DNA from: Archivesica marissinica
Taxonomy: Eukaryota > Mollusca > Bivalvia > Venerida > Vesicomyidae
DNA length: 64,000 bases
Assembly: GCA_014843695.1 (NCBI GenBank)
Contig: CM026390.1
Coordinates: 10,487,890 to 10,551,889, forward strand
Reading direction: 5' to 3'
In this document: in pieces, positions 22,001 to 33,524 of the stretch
Layout of the letters: every line of letters begins with the position of its first letter
Position numbering within the stretch: the stretch's first letter is position 1
The notes under the pieces: model-generated
What the model saw: only the letters and a program-made list of their open reading frames with translations
What the model was told of the DNA's origin: nothing
The model's database searches: none
Translations under genes and position numbers: made by a program

Positions 22001-23625
22001 AATAGTATATTAACCTAAATCTCTATGAAGGAAAGGGTTAAATGGCTGTCGTCTGTATGGAGATATAATAGTATATTAACCTAAATCTCTATGAAGGAAA
22101 GGGTTAAATGGCTGTCGTTTGTATGGAGATATAATAGTATATTAACCTAAATCCCTATGAAGGAAAGGGTTAAATGGCTGTCGTCTGTATGGAGATATAA
22201 TAGTATATTAACCTAAATCCCTATGAAGGAAAGGGTTAAATGGCTGTCGTCTGTATGGAGATATAATAGTATATTAACCTAAATCTCTATGAAGGAAAGG
22301 GTTAAATGGCTGTCGTCTGTATGGAGATATAATAGTATATTAACCTAAATCTCTATGAAGGAAAGGGTTAAATGGCTGTCGTCTGTATGGAGATATAATA
22401 GTATATTAACCTAAATCTCTATGATGGAAAGGGTTAAATGGCTGTCGTCTGTATGGAGATATAATAGTATATTAACCTAAATCTCTATGATGGAAAGGGT
22501 TAAATGGCTGTCGTTTGTATGGAGATATAATAGTATATTAACCTAAATCTCTATGAAGGAATGGGTTAAATGGCTGTCGTTTGTATGGAGATATAATAGT
22601 ATATTAACCTAAATCTCTATGAAGGAAAGGGTTAAATGGCTGTAGTTTGTATGGAGATATAATAGTATATTAACCTAAATCTCTATGAAGGAAAGGGTTA
22701 AATGGCTGTAGTTTGTATGGAGATATAATAGTATATTAACCTAAATCTCTATGAAGGAAAGGGTTAAATGGCTGTCGTTTGTATGGAGATATAATAGTAT
22801 ATTAACCTAAATCTCTATGAAGGAAAGGGTTAAATGGCTGTCGTTTGTATGGAGATATAATAGTATATTAACCTAAATCTCTATGAAGGAAAGGGTTAAA
22901 TGGCTGTAGTTTGTATGGAGATATAATAGTATATTAACCTAAATCTCTATGAAGGAAAGGGTTAAATGGCTGTAGTTTGTATGGAGATATAATAGTATAT
23001 TAACCTAAATCCCTATGAAGGAAAGGGTTAAATGGCTGTCGTTTGTATGGAGATATAATAGTATATTAACCTAACTCTCTATGAAGGAAAGGGTTAAATG
23101 GCTGTCGTTTGTATGGAGATATAATAGTATATTAACCTAAATCTCTATGAAGGAAAGGGTTAAATGGCTGTCGTTTGTATGGAGATATAATAGTATATTA
23201 ACCTAACTCTCTATGAAGGAAAGGGTTAAATGGCTGTCGTTTGTATGGAGATATAATAGTATATTAACCTAAATCTCTATGAAGGAAAGGGTTAAATGGC
23301 TGTCGTTTGTATGGAGATATAATACTATATTAACCTAAATCTCTATGAAGGAAAGGGTTAAATGGCTGTGGTTTGTATGGAGATATAATAGTATATTAAC
23401 CTAAATCCCTATGAAGGAAAGGGTTAAATGGCTGTCGTTTGTATGGAGATATAATAGTATATTAACCTAAATCTCTATGAAGGAAAGGGTTAAATGGCTG
23501 TCGTTTGTATGGAGATATAATAGTATATTAACCTAAATCTCTATGAAGGAAAGGGTTAAATGGCTGTCGTTTGTATGGAGATATAATAGTATATTAACCT
23601 AAATCTCTATGAAGGAAAGGGTTAA
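19053..23625. mobile_element. TTAA MITE type D with both ends tandemly expanded (4.6 kb)
   Basis: Outer ends TTAACCCTTTCCCTCATAG and CTATGAAGGAAAGGGTTAA are inverted repeats with TTAA edges. The left end is repeated four times (about 87 bp each, 19057-19397). The right end is repeated about 60 times (66 bp each). The unexpanded relative at 18095 is 243 bp. Confidence 0.8.
19645..23625. repeat. 66-bp tandem array (~60 copies)
   Basis: Unit has AAATGGCTGTCGTTTGTATG, then GAGATATAATAGTATATTAA, then CCTAAATCTCTATGAAGGAA and AGGGTT. Variants (TTTGT/TCTGT, GTCG/GTAG, AAATCTC/AAATCCC) come in local clusters, as expected of ongoing local amplification. The first two copies (from 19395) are longer, with AGTCCCAGTAATATC. 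Confidence 0.95.
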
Positions 23626-23784
23626 ACCCAAAAATGAAACAAACATACATCAACTTAGTAGTTTTACCCCGTAATGTTCAGTAGTAGTGAGTTCAGATCC
23701 ATCCAGGTAGGTATATTGTTCAAGTATTTATTATATGGACTTTTACATTTATATGCCAGTATAAATTATATCAACATATTTCAG

Positions 23785-24170
23785 GGTATACAATTTCTGA
23801 AATCTTTGACGGACAATAAGATGGCACAGCTGGTGCGTTCAAGAGCTCTTGTTGAAGGGAACGATTACTATGGCGAAATATACGTTGACAACATGAGTTT
23901 ATCCGACGGTATGGTACAAGCTGGATACTGTCAACACCGGCCTGTGATGGGGAAAACGAACCAACTGGGGAGACTGCCACAGAACGAGGCATTCTCCGAG
24001 ATAACTGCACCGCCGTCCATGTTCCCTGGTGGAGGTATGATGCCTCATACAGAGCGCAATACCGTGTCACCGCTAAATCAACCGCTTCCACTTATGGCAC
24101 TACCTACAGTAGGAAAGCTGCCTATGGGACAACAGCATCTGCCAAATATGGGATTTCCTCAACAGATTGG
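23785..24170 (+). CDS. Exon 9: SN-like flank of Tudor and Pro/Met-rich linker
   Basis: 386 nt, the longest exon, between ACATATTTCAG and GTAGGA. It enters in phase 0 with G-I-Q-F-L-K-S-L-T-D-N-K-M and continues R-S-R-A-L-V-E-G-N-D-Y-Y-G-E-I-Y, then S-L-S-D-G-M-V-Q-A-G-Y-C. This is the second SN-like part of an extended Tudor domain, where strands G-x-I-Y-V-D and the L-x-x-x-G-Y/F-C helix are typical. The rest (about 60 residues) is rich in Pro, Met, Gly and Gln and looks disordered. It leaves with two bases, completed as Gly by exon 10. Read on, TAG follows at once. Confidence 0.9.
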
Positions 24171-24207
24171 GTAGGATAGTGTTTAGCTCAACTGTTTGAG
24201 GAATATT

Positions 24208-24330
24208 TAGAATATCCGTGGCCTAGTGGTTCAGGTGTCTGCCTACGGAGCGGGAGATCGAAGGTTCAAATCTCGTCAGGGGTTCGTTCTGATATGGCTG
24301 GTTGCTGAGCCACCAGCTAGTTAAATAATA
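24208..24330 (+). mobile_element. SINE family 3 (tRNA-derived)
   Basis: CCGTGGCCTAGTGGTTCAGG as A-box region, GAAGGTTCAAATCTCGTC as B-box region, then TTCTGATATGGCTGGTTGCT. A reverse copy lies at 48655-48802. No paired acceptor stem, so not a tRNA gene. Confidence 0.75.
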
Positions 24331-24351
24331 ATTAAATAATTCTCCCTTGTC

Positions 24352-24560
24352 TCAGGGTTCATTCTAGGTCAGAATTTTTGGGAGAAGTGAGAAAGCGCGT
24401 GATCGCTTCCTTAAATGGTGTTCTTTAATATACTTCTCCAAAATAGGGTTAAAATGCACAGTACAACCATTAAATACAACATTTGAATAGAAGGAGTGCT
24501 TTATAATGGGCCAGTGTATCTTACTAGACAAAATTTTGTTTGAAAATCGTAAAAACCAAC
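24352..24560. mobile_element. CTCATTCTAG-type MITE, left part
   Basis: GGTTCATTCTAGGTCAGAAT to GAAAATCGTAAAAACCA matches 1196 and 31431. The right third is missing. Confidence 0.75.
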
Positions 24561-24934
24561 AACAAAAAACCGGTACATAACATACGGTTTTTACTTATGT
24601 TTTCTTTTGTTTATAGAGCATAATATCACGATGAAACTATACACATATTAATTACTTTTGTAAGAAGATGAGAATGGTAAGATTATTCTCAAAACGCTTA
24701 TCGTAGTTTGTAGGATTTAAATATTTTGGGATGTATATAAAAATTAATCACGAATCTGTTTGTTTGAACAAAAGCATATAGTACAGAATACATAGAATTA
24801 TACTAGAACTATTATTAGTCGCCTATACTAGATCTATTCTATTTAACTTATTTTTGTTGCTTTTTTCACACTAATATGAACATTCTTTTCTCTAGCAGAT
24901 CGTCCCCAATGTCACGCTTCTTACCAAATATTAA

Positions 24935-27900
24935 CAAAACCTTATCTGGAAACTATCTCAATATGTTCTCTTAACGTACGACGTTTAGGTAGTTACAAAA
25001 AAAAGGCAGCACATATTTCAATGGTTAAAAGATAACAATTATACTATATGCTTATTACAGGAAACACATTCAACACCCAATATTATTGAAAAATGGAAAA
25101 GTGAGTGGAATGGAGCAGCTTTTTTTAGCGGAAACAAAAGTAATATGGCAGGAGTAGCGATGCTGTTTAATAAGTCTTTATCAAATAGTAACATGTGTTA
25201 TAATGAGATTATAGCAGGCCGTCCTATTAATATAGAGTTAAATATTAACCATAGAAATGTATCTATATTTATGGACCAAATGAAGATAATAGCTCAATTT
25301 TCTCTGATTTAGAGACTGAAATGTTAAAACAATATGATAATAATATTATATTAGCAGGAGACTTCAACACTGTCGTAGACATCGAGTTAGATAAAAAAAC
25401 ATGGCAGAAAAGATACACATACAAATTGCAGGAAAAAACTTCATGATTTAATAGATTCTTGCAACCTTATTGATATTTGGAGATTTAAAAACCCAACTCA
25501 GTTACAGTATACGTGGCATTCTAACACAAGACCGATTATTTTTAGCCGACTAGATTATTTCCTTATATCAGATACACTTGTCAACTTAATTCAAAGCTGC
25601 AAAATAAAACCAGGCTATAAAACAGAACATTCTACAGTAGACCTAAATATTAATTTCACAGATTTTAAAAGAGGCCCCTGTTATTTTAAAATAGCCTACT
25701 GTACATTGAAGAGTATCAAAACCTTATAAAAGATAGTATAATTGAAATATCCGAAATAAATGAAGAATCTAATCCGAATACTTTATGGGAGATTATAAAA
25801 GGTACAATAAGAAATCAGACTATAAAATATGCATCATATAAGAAAAAAATGGAATTGAAAACCGAGAAAAAAAAATACAAGAAATTGAATATTTGAAAAA
25901 ACAACTTGCAAACACAACTGAAAATATGGAAGAAACAAAACATATTTTATTAAACAAACAACAAGAAATGGAAAATATACAAGATTTGAAAATTAGTGGT
26001 CTTTTATATAAGTATTGAAGGAAATGAGAAAAACAGTAAATATTTTGCAAGTCTGGAAAAGAAAAACGCAGAGAAGAAAAATATATTTAGATTAAAAACT
26101 GCAGATAATGAAATAACAGACCAAAGCGAAATTCTTAAAGCTGAAAAAGAATTCTATGAAAAATTATATTCAAAACAAAACGATGTAGATTCAGAATATC
26201 ATTTTTTCGATAATGACATAAATAAATTAAATGAGGCTGGGAAAATTAGCTGCGAAGGTTACTTAACTGAGCGTGAATGTTTTGAAGCTTTAACAGAAAT
26301 GAAAAATAATAAAAGTCATGGCTCAGACGGAATTACCAGTGAATTTTATAAGGTATGTTGGGAAGCAATTAAAACATATTATATTAAATCAATGAATTAT
26401 TCCTACACAATAAATCAATTAACTACTCTACAAAAACAAGGAATAATAACATTATTACCCAAAACAGGAAAAGATACATTGTTTATTTCAAATTGGCGGC
26501 CGATTAGTCTATTAAATGTGGATTACAAAATTGCCACTAAAGCAATAGCTAATCGATTAAAGAAAGTTGTAGGTTCTGTTATAGATTCCGCTCAAACGGG
26601 ATTTGTTAAAAATAGATTTATTGGGGAAAATGTTAGGTTACTCTAGACTATCTACAGGTTAATCAGAAACCAGGATTGCTATTGTTCGCCGATTTCGAAA
26701 AGGCTTTTGACAGTTTAGACCACTCTTTCATATTCAGAGTCTTACATAATATGAATTTTGGGGACTCCTTCTTAAAGTGGGTAAAACTCTTTCATAATGA
26801 TATAAGTAGTATAGTCATAAATAATGGTTATCTTTCTGACCCTTTCCCTATAAGACAGGGCTGTCCCCTATCATCTCTTCTCTTTATATTATGTATTGAA
26901 ATATTAACAAACTATATAAACAGAGATAACTCTATAAAAGGTGTAACAATTAACGGAAAAGAAATTAAACAGACATTATTCGCAGACGACGCTACGTTTT
27001 TTAACAATGGTCAGAGAGAATCCTTCGAAAAACTTTTAGATGTAATCTCCAATTTCGGATATATATCAGGTTTAAAACTCAATTATAACAAATCAACAGT
27101 TTTAAGGGTTGGAACATTAGCAAATACGAATATTAAACTATGTCTGGATAAAAAGTTTAAGTGGACTTCGGTGTCTGCCAATACATTAGGCATGCAATTC
27201 TCAAACAACACTGAAATGAATGTAGAAATGAATTTAATACCAAAACTAAATAGTTTTAAGAACTGTCTCAAACAATAGGAACAGAGAAAATTAACGTTAC
27301 TTGGAAAGGTAACTGTGATAAAAACATTTGCATTACCAAAGCTTATATATCCATTAACAGTTCTACCAAATCCCACCGAGGACAAAATAAAAGAAATAAT
27401 AAAAAGCATGTATAATTTTATATGGAATGGAAAACCTGAAAAAATAAAAAGAAGTTTTACAACTTGATTATGAACATGGAGGCATTAAAATGGTTGATCT
27501 TCAGTGTTTTATAAATTCAATCAAATCATGTTGGGTAAAACGTTTTAACACCAACATAAATAATAATCTCTGGGATACATTCTACAATGAATCCCTAAAA
27601 TCAGTTGGAGGAAAATTAATTTTCGAAAGTAACATTGACAACAAAGATGTTAAAACTATATGTAGAACAAACACGTTCCTTATGGATGTTGTCGTTGCAT
27701 GGAATAGCGCAAAAGGTAATTCAGGTGAAGTGGATGGTAAGCAAATAATATGGAATCATTCTAATATAAAACACGGAAATAGTTCATTTTTCTTCAAAGA
27801 ATGGTATAACAAGGGAATCAAATATTTAGAACATGTTTTTGACTACAGAGAGAACAAATTCTACTCATTTGAAGATTTTATATATATATATAGTGGAACC

Positions 27901-29432
27901 TCTCTAAACCGGACATCTTCGGGACTGGATAAAAAGTCTGGTTTACAGAGGTTTCCGGTTTTCAGAGGTTTTTTATTGATGTGTTTTCAAAACTGCATAT
28001 AACCTTTATAAAGTACATATGCCTTTATAAAGTGATGAAATATTTTTGAAAAACAGTTCTTTAAATATTATTTTGTAAAACAAATGGTCAAAAGTTGCGA
28101 AAATCATAATTATCTTGTGTGACTGGATTATATTGTGCTTTCACAGGTGATCAAACGGTTGCATCAAACAATAAATTACGAGATTCACAAAATCCTTTAT
28201 TCGTTATCAAACAAATTTTATAATTGCCTATAGGATAGTAATCTACACATGATTATAACATAATCCCCTAGTTAGCCGAGAAATTAACTGTACATGAGTG
28301 CTAATTGCAGTAGTCATCAATCAGCCTGACATCTTATAATCTTGCGCGATTATCACACGTTCATAGATCAAACGCGCACCATTAAAAACGAGATTGGAAA
28401 GTGTCGGCAGTGTGTCAATTTATGACGGAATACACAAACAAATTCAACACTTTTTAGTTTATTGATGAAGACCTATGTCGCCTAAAAGTTGTTCCGGTTT
28501 TGGGAGGTGAAATGACATCAAACTGTACCCAAATTATGCAAATTTTTCGTCCGGAGTTGAGAGGTTCCGGTTTTCAGAGTGATTTTATGTAAGAAATAAA
28601 GAAGAAACAATTCGGGACTTTCAAAAACATCCGGTTTTGGGAGTATTCCGATTTAGAGAGGGTCCTGTTTTGGGAGGTTCCACTGTATATGATCTAGAAA
28701 ACAACGATTTCCTAAAGTTTCATCAATTAATTACCAGCATTCCAGCATATTTGAAAAAATCACTTACACACGAAGGCATAATACATTCACAGAAGGAAAG
28801 TTTACTGAGTAAAGTCTGCAATTCTAAAACACCTAACAAGCTAATCTATACTAATATATATAACAAACAAAAAACGGAATTAAAATCAGAGTTTAAATGG
28901 GAACATAACTTACAAATGAATAACATAAACTGGAAAAAAGTATATACACAACCATTTAGAGCTACAATAGATACAACAAATTAGAAGCTTACAATATAAA
29001 TATATAATGCGGATTTTACCAACAAATAAATTATTGTTTAAAATGAAAATATCTAACACAAACCTATGTGATTTTTGCAACATGCATATAGAAAGCATTG
29101 AACATCTTTTTTGGGAGTGTAATCATATTCAAGGTTTATGGAATAGACTGACGCATTTTCTTAGCACCCACAATTTCTCAGTATCTTTCAACTTAGAAAA
29201 TATAAGCTTTGGGATCTTAGAAAAAGGAATAAAAAGCAACATTACAAATTTCATTATCTTTTTAATGAAATCATTTATATTTCAAATGAAATACAGAAAA
29301 AATATTCCCAACATTGAGCAGTTCTTAAACTACATGTACTTGAAAATGAGAATATCTCTTGAAAAGGAGATTGCAATAATGCATGATAAAGTAAATTATT
29401 ATATGTTCAAATGGTCTTTTTTTAATTTGTAG
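24935..29432 (+). pseudogene. LINE ORF2 pseudogene: endonuclease, reverse transcriptase, zinc motif
   Basis: Endonuclease pieces in shifting frames: S-L-N-V-R-R-L, then I-C-L-L-Q-E-T-H-S, L-A-G-D-F-N-T-V and S-R-L-D-Y-F. RT: G-S-D-G-I-T-S-E-F, then N-W-R-P-I-S-L-L-N and A-Q-T-G-F-V-K-N-R; a stop near 26644; then L-L-F-A-D-F-E-K-A-F-D, R-Q-G-C-P-L-S and L-F-A-D-D-A. The catalytic F-A-D-D is intact. C-terminal C-D-F-C...I-E-H-L-F-W-E-C (29073-29120). This order is that of L1/Tx1 clade ORF2. Several frameshifts and stops, so no active protein. It sits in an intron of the Tudor gene in the sense direction. Confidence 0.85.
27889..28687. mobile_element. pogo/Tigger-type element inside the LINE
   Basis: Ends TAGTGGAACCTCTCTAAACC and GGGAGGTTCCACTG with TA on each side. 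The LINE reading resumes after it (V-Y-D-L-E-N-N-D). The interior is AT-rich without a transposase ORF, so non-autonomous. Confidence 0.8.
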
Positions 29433-29806
29433 TAGCTATCTAAACCGTCGTAAGAGAACTGCACATCGCAATTTGAAATTAAAGTGATAAATTGGGGACA
29501 TTATGATCATTGGGAGTTTTAATAACGATATCTTTTTAAACATTGTCCATGTATTCTAAAACCCCTTTTCATGATTGTTTTTATACTTTAAAAATTTATC
29601 CGTCAAGCATGGGAGTGTCACATTTAAGACGGAAACCTTTTATGGCATCCATGAATCAGTTGCAAGAATTTTGAAATAAGAAATATTTGTAACTGTAAGC
29701 ACAATATTAAATAGATAAGAATTATAAGTATATGTTCATTAAGTACTATGTATAGTGTTAACATGTGACAATTATGTTGTGTATGCTATAAAAGGACAAA
29801 AAACAA

Positions 29807-30543
29807 ATGTATAACGCGCTATCATGTATAATGCGCACCCCCACTTTTTGGCACAAAAAAAAAGGGGGGGGGAATGTAGTTCTGGTGTATACCGCGCACC
29901 GTAAAATATCATTTTCACAAGCCAAAAGTTCTCAAGATACGATATATTTCGCTAAAAAGATGAAATTGTGGGGCCTTACGTGCAGAAGTGCATTGTTCTG
30001 AAATATAATCATACTCTATGATTTTTGTATTCCCGTACAAAAAGAAAAAACTGTGCGGGTCTACGTCCGGAAGTGCATGCTTTTGATATATTCCCGACGC
30101 CGTACTGTGTTCGGCCTTCCGATTGCCACGAGCCTCTGTATTCTTGATAATGGAGATCTTCTCTCTAACAGTGTGTTTTTACGTTTATTTATCGTCGCTA
30201 CCGGTTGCCCATATGAGCGACGCCTCCTGAAGAGATTAGTTATTTTAGATTTTGGAGGATAGTGCAGTGATACAGACAGAGACCCATTCCAGAATCTCCT
30301 CTGGTTCTTTTACGTGCACGGTGTAAAGCACCGACACGAGACCTCGGTTTAACGTCACATCTGAAAGACTGTTAATTTTATTAGAGTCAGACGGGAGATC
30401 GAACCTGCGATCCCTGGATTACCAGTCCAGCGTGTTACCACTGGACTACATATCTGTCTAGCAGTGTAGGGATTTCTGAATTTTAAGTACTGTGACAATA
30501 ACTGAGATTTGACAATTCTGAGTGGTATTCTGAGTGATAAGTG
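29807..30543. mobile_element. ATAACGCGC-type MITE copy, interrupted by a SINE
   Basis: TGTATAACGCGCTATCATGT to ATGACAGCTTTTATGA matches 46653-47205. The left tip is lost against the LINE's 3' end and the right end runs into a SINE tail. The SINE at 30175-30457 splits it. Confidence 0.75.
30175..30457 (-). mobile_element. SINE family 1, full length, with target duplication
   Basis: Hairpin tail (CGTCGCTACCGG, then CCATATGAGCGACG) at the left and tRNA-Thr-like head at the right (GGGAGATCGAACCTGCGATC). Flanked by CTAACAGTGT and CTAGCAGTGT. The copy at 46640 has a short piece of the same tail at exactly this site. Confidence 0.85.
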
Positions 30544-30825
30544 CTTATCTAATGACAGCTTTTATGAAAGTGATTAATATAAGTTGTTGAAACTTGTTTT
30601 GCAATTTATTCATACAGCAACCTGGTCGTACTGTCTCTCTCTCCATTGCACATCGATTATCTCCAAGTGATGTTTGGAACATAAAATTTCCAAATATTTG
30701 TAATATGCATGTGTACTGGAAATTGATTAAAGCGATAGCTTTAGCCACATTAATTTACCCGTGTATTACGCTTTACGGGAATTTTTCGATTGTCTTTGAA
30801 CAGAAAATACTTTTTGATTGGGTAT

Positions 30826-31411
30826 AGTCTTACAGAACAACGTATAAATATTGGGTACAGTCTTACAGAACAACGTATAAATATTGGGTACAGTCTTACA
30901 GAACAACGTATAAATATTGGGTACAGTCTTACAGTACAACGTATAAATATTGGGTACAGTCTTACAGAACAACGTATAAATATTGGGTACAGTCTTACAG
31001 TACAATGTATAAATATTGGGTACAGTCTTACAGTACAACGTATAAATATTGGGTACAGTCTTACAGTACAACGTATAAATATTGGGTACAGTCTTACAGA
31101 ACAACGTATAAATATTGGGTACAGTCTTACAGTACAATGTATAAATATTGGGTACAGTCTTACAGTACAACGTATAAATATTGGGTACAGTCTTACAGTA
31201 CAACGTATAAATATTGGGTACAGTCTTACAGAACAACGTATAAATATTGGGTACAGTCTTACAGTACAATGTATAAATATTGGGTACAGTCTTACAGAAC
31301 AACGTATAAATATTGGGTACAGTCTTACAGTACAACGTATACATATTGGGTACAGTCTTACAGTACAACGTATAAATATTGGGTACAGTCTTACAGTACA
31401 ACGTATAAATA
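30826..31411. repeat. 33-bp tandem array (~17.7 copies)
   Basis: Unit CGTATAAATATTGGGTACAG plus TCTTACAGTACAA, with GTACAA/GAACAA and CGT/TGT variants. 33 bp is 11 codons, so reading frames stay open on both strands. Protein-like ORFs of 211-240 residues here are artefacts. Confidence 0.95.
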
Positions 31412-31430
31412 AGGAAACAAATCGGACATT

Positions 31431-31720
31431 TGACTCGGGGCTCATTCTAGGTCAGAATTTTTTGGGAGAAGTGAGAAAGCGCGCGATCACATCCTTAAAT
31501 GGCGTTATTTAATAAATTTCAACAAAATATGGTTAAAATACAATTAAATACATTTGAATAGACAGAGTGCTTTATAATGGGCCAGTGTATCTTACTGGAC
31601 AAAATGTTGTATGAAAATTATTTTAAAAAAAGAAATAATATAGGGAGAAGAGCCCCCTAGGGAGTGAAGTCAAAATCCCTAGGGCAACTATATCGCACTC
31701 TAGAATGAGCCCTGAGTCAG
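31431..31720. mobile_element. CTCATTCTAG-type MITE, complete copy
   Basis: Inverted ends GACTCGGGGCTCATTCTAG and CTAGAATGAGCCCTGAGTC, about 290 bp. It ends 27 bp before exon 10, so it forms the end of the intron. Confidence 0.85.
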
Positions 31721-31747
31721 ACAACATTGTTTTATTGTTTGTTACAG

Positions 31748-31880
31748 TCAGCAAGTTGATCGCGGTCGGGAGAAGAAGTTACAGAACCAGTTAACCAAGA
31801 AGGGTCAGGAGCTGGAGAGAATGCGTAATGAAAAAGATGCTGCCAACATGCAGGTTGAATACATGAGGTCAAAGGTCAAG
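31748..31880 (+). CDS. Exon 10: coiled-coil segment
   Basis: 133 nt between TTTGTTACAG and GTAGGC. One base completes Gly from exon 9. It then reads Q-Q-V-D-R-G-R-E-K-K-L-Q-N-Q-L, then Q-E-L-E-R-M-R-N-E-K, and ends V-E-Y-M-R-S-K-V-K. Charged heptads with Leu/Met/Val spacing indicate a coiled coil, as lies after the Tudor domain in STK31, where it could mediate self-association. Ends in phase 0. Confidence 0.9.
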
Positions 31881-31927
31881 GTAGGCAGTTTGACCTTGTG
31901 TAAATGTTCCTCCGGGTAAGCTTTGAC

Positions 31928-32125
31928 AGAGAAGAAGCACTTGCTTCTCACCGCTGAAGGTTCGAATCGCACGGGGGGGGTGTCATCAAAATTATCCAGC
32001 TGGCCTGCTGCTGTATGTCGGTGGTTCTACCCGGGTGCCTGCAATGCTGCTCGGAGGACACCCAGGGTTTTCCTCCACCAATAATAACTGGAGAGTCGCT
32101 GTATCATGTTTGTGTGAATTTAAAC
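31928..32125 (+). mobile_element. SINE family 5 copy
   Basis: GAAGGTTCGAATCGCACGGG B box, AAAATTATCCAGCTGGCCTG body, CACCAATAATAACTGGAGAG near the tail. The A-box end is degraded. Confidence 0.7.
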
Positions 32126-32739
32126 ACCAAAAACAAACGTGTGTTATTTTGTCAATCAATCCATTATGTTTATTTATACTCGCCACCGCATAATGTTACT
32201 GTGTTTCTGCAAGGTATAGGATATATGTGTTATGCATTTTATAGGATTGGTAACGACTATTCAAATACTCGGATGTAAAAAATTGCTCAAAAAAGCTAGT
32301 TGCCTGTGTCATCATGCATAAATCATTGCCAAATGTGGGGGGAGTGGTCCAATTATTAGCCCAATTCTTCTATCAAAACACTGTTACGTCTGCCTGTGTA
32401 GTCATGCTGTCACGTGCAGCTTGAAAAAGTGATAAAAGCTCAAGTAATCCGAATGAGTTACTTCCGCAATGGATGAGGCCATGATCTAATTATTGCGCAA
32501 TACATGCGCATGTTTTATCACTATAAACTCCTTATACATTATTAAAATGTTTGTTCACAGCGAGACATACTGAATATATTGAAAACTTCAAATTACAAGC
32601 ATTGTTATCCTTGTTGGTTGTTTTTTTTCTTTGACTAAGCGTTAATGAATTTATGGCAGTTTGCCATTTCCTAAAGGTAATTGTTACATAAAGGTAATCG
32701 GTGAGATTTAACTTGACACAGTGCAAGCATAAGTGTACT
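32126..32739. other. Intron 10 sequence, no feature recognised
   Basis: AT-rich. I saw no exon or clear repeat family. Confidence 0.4.
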
Positions 32740-32905
32740 ATTAGAGGAATGAATTGCGAGTTAATACTTACCATTGGGGTATGAACTACATTGAGTGTGT
32801 TTAAAATGCGTGGCTGCCTACAGCCTCCACGGTAACTTGAAACACACCCAATGTAGTTCATACCCCAATGGCAACTATTAACCCGCGATTCATACCTTAT
32901 ATTTA
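32740..32905. repeat. Fold-back inverted repeat, ~70-bp arms
   Basis: CATTGGGGTATGAACTACAT on the left and ATGTAGTTCATACCCCAATG on the right, extending outward through GCGAGTTAATA and TATTAACCCGCG, with a loop of roughly 25 bp. The transcript would form a long hairpin. Probably a fold-back MITE. Confidence 0.85.
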
Positions 32906-33232
32906 CATTAATTATTCTTTTCAATGAGACAAAGAAAAAATTTATCACATTTTCCAAATAAAAGGTATTTAGTCCAATTTGCACCTTACCGTGTGGCAGA
33001 GATCTGGTAATTAGATCATCCTTGGAACAGCGTAAACTGTAAGACACGCCTTTTCTCGCGAAGAACGCTGCATACCAATGCGCATGTCCATAACATCGAG
33101 TGCACATGTCAGCTGCATATCATTAGTTGGAAACTTTCACACGAAATTGTTTACAATGAGGGCACGTACGTTCATCAAAGGAAATGCAATATTCCATGTA
33201 AATATTGCATGGTGCATACTGTGTGGCTGTAG

Positions 33233-33415
33233 CACGATTGCGAAACAAGTTATTACAACTTATATTAATCACTCTCGAGACCTCATTCCTGATGGAATCT
33301 ATCGCCACGAGGCAGAGAGAAGAGGCAATGTGGAATTTAAATGCGCCTAATGGCTCCAGCGGGGCTCAAACTCTGGACCTTTCGTACCTGAAGCGAACGC
33401 ACTCACGACTTCCAC
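33233..33415 (-). mobile_element. SINE family 4b copy
   Basis: CGATTGCGAAACAAGTTATT tail, CATTCCTGATGGAATC body, GGGGCTCAAACTCTGG at the right. Confidence 0.75.
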
Positions 33416-33524
33416 TTTGTTTCAGCTGTACAAACTTACATCAATCTGTTCTTATTAAGCAATTACTGATCGTCATCTCGCTCGACTTGCATCACCATTA
33501 GACCTGTAGATATTAGTTTGTTTG

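Larger units (their letters stand above)
24880..29806 (+). mobile_element. Dead L1/Tx1-like LINE with nested pogo-type element
   Basis: One degraded ORF2-type coding region: AP endonuclease, reverse transcriptase, then a C-terminal zinc motif. It is split by an 800-bp insertion at 27889-28687. The 5' start is uncertain; no ORF1 seen. The 3' edge is placed at 29806, where the next element begins. Confidence 0.85.

Noticed and set aside
23650..23709. Possible extra exon ending CATCCAG/GTAGGT between exons 8 and 9
   Set aside because: It would need to be a multiple of 3 to keep exons 8 and 9 in frame; the possible acceptors give 25 or 47 nt. The Tudor sequence is continuous without it.
30750..31512. 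Repeat proteins of 211-240 residues on both strands
   Set aside because: Same artefact from another 33-bp array. Variants change amino acids and synonymous sites alike.
30826..31747. The 33-bp array before exon 10 as another acceptor-derived array
   Set aside because: Only TACAGTC is shared with the acceptor, and a complete MITE lies between array and exon. Too little to claim.
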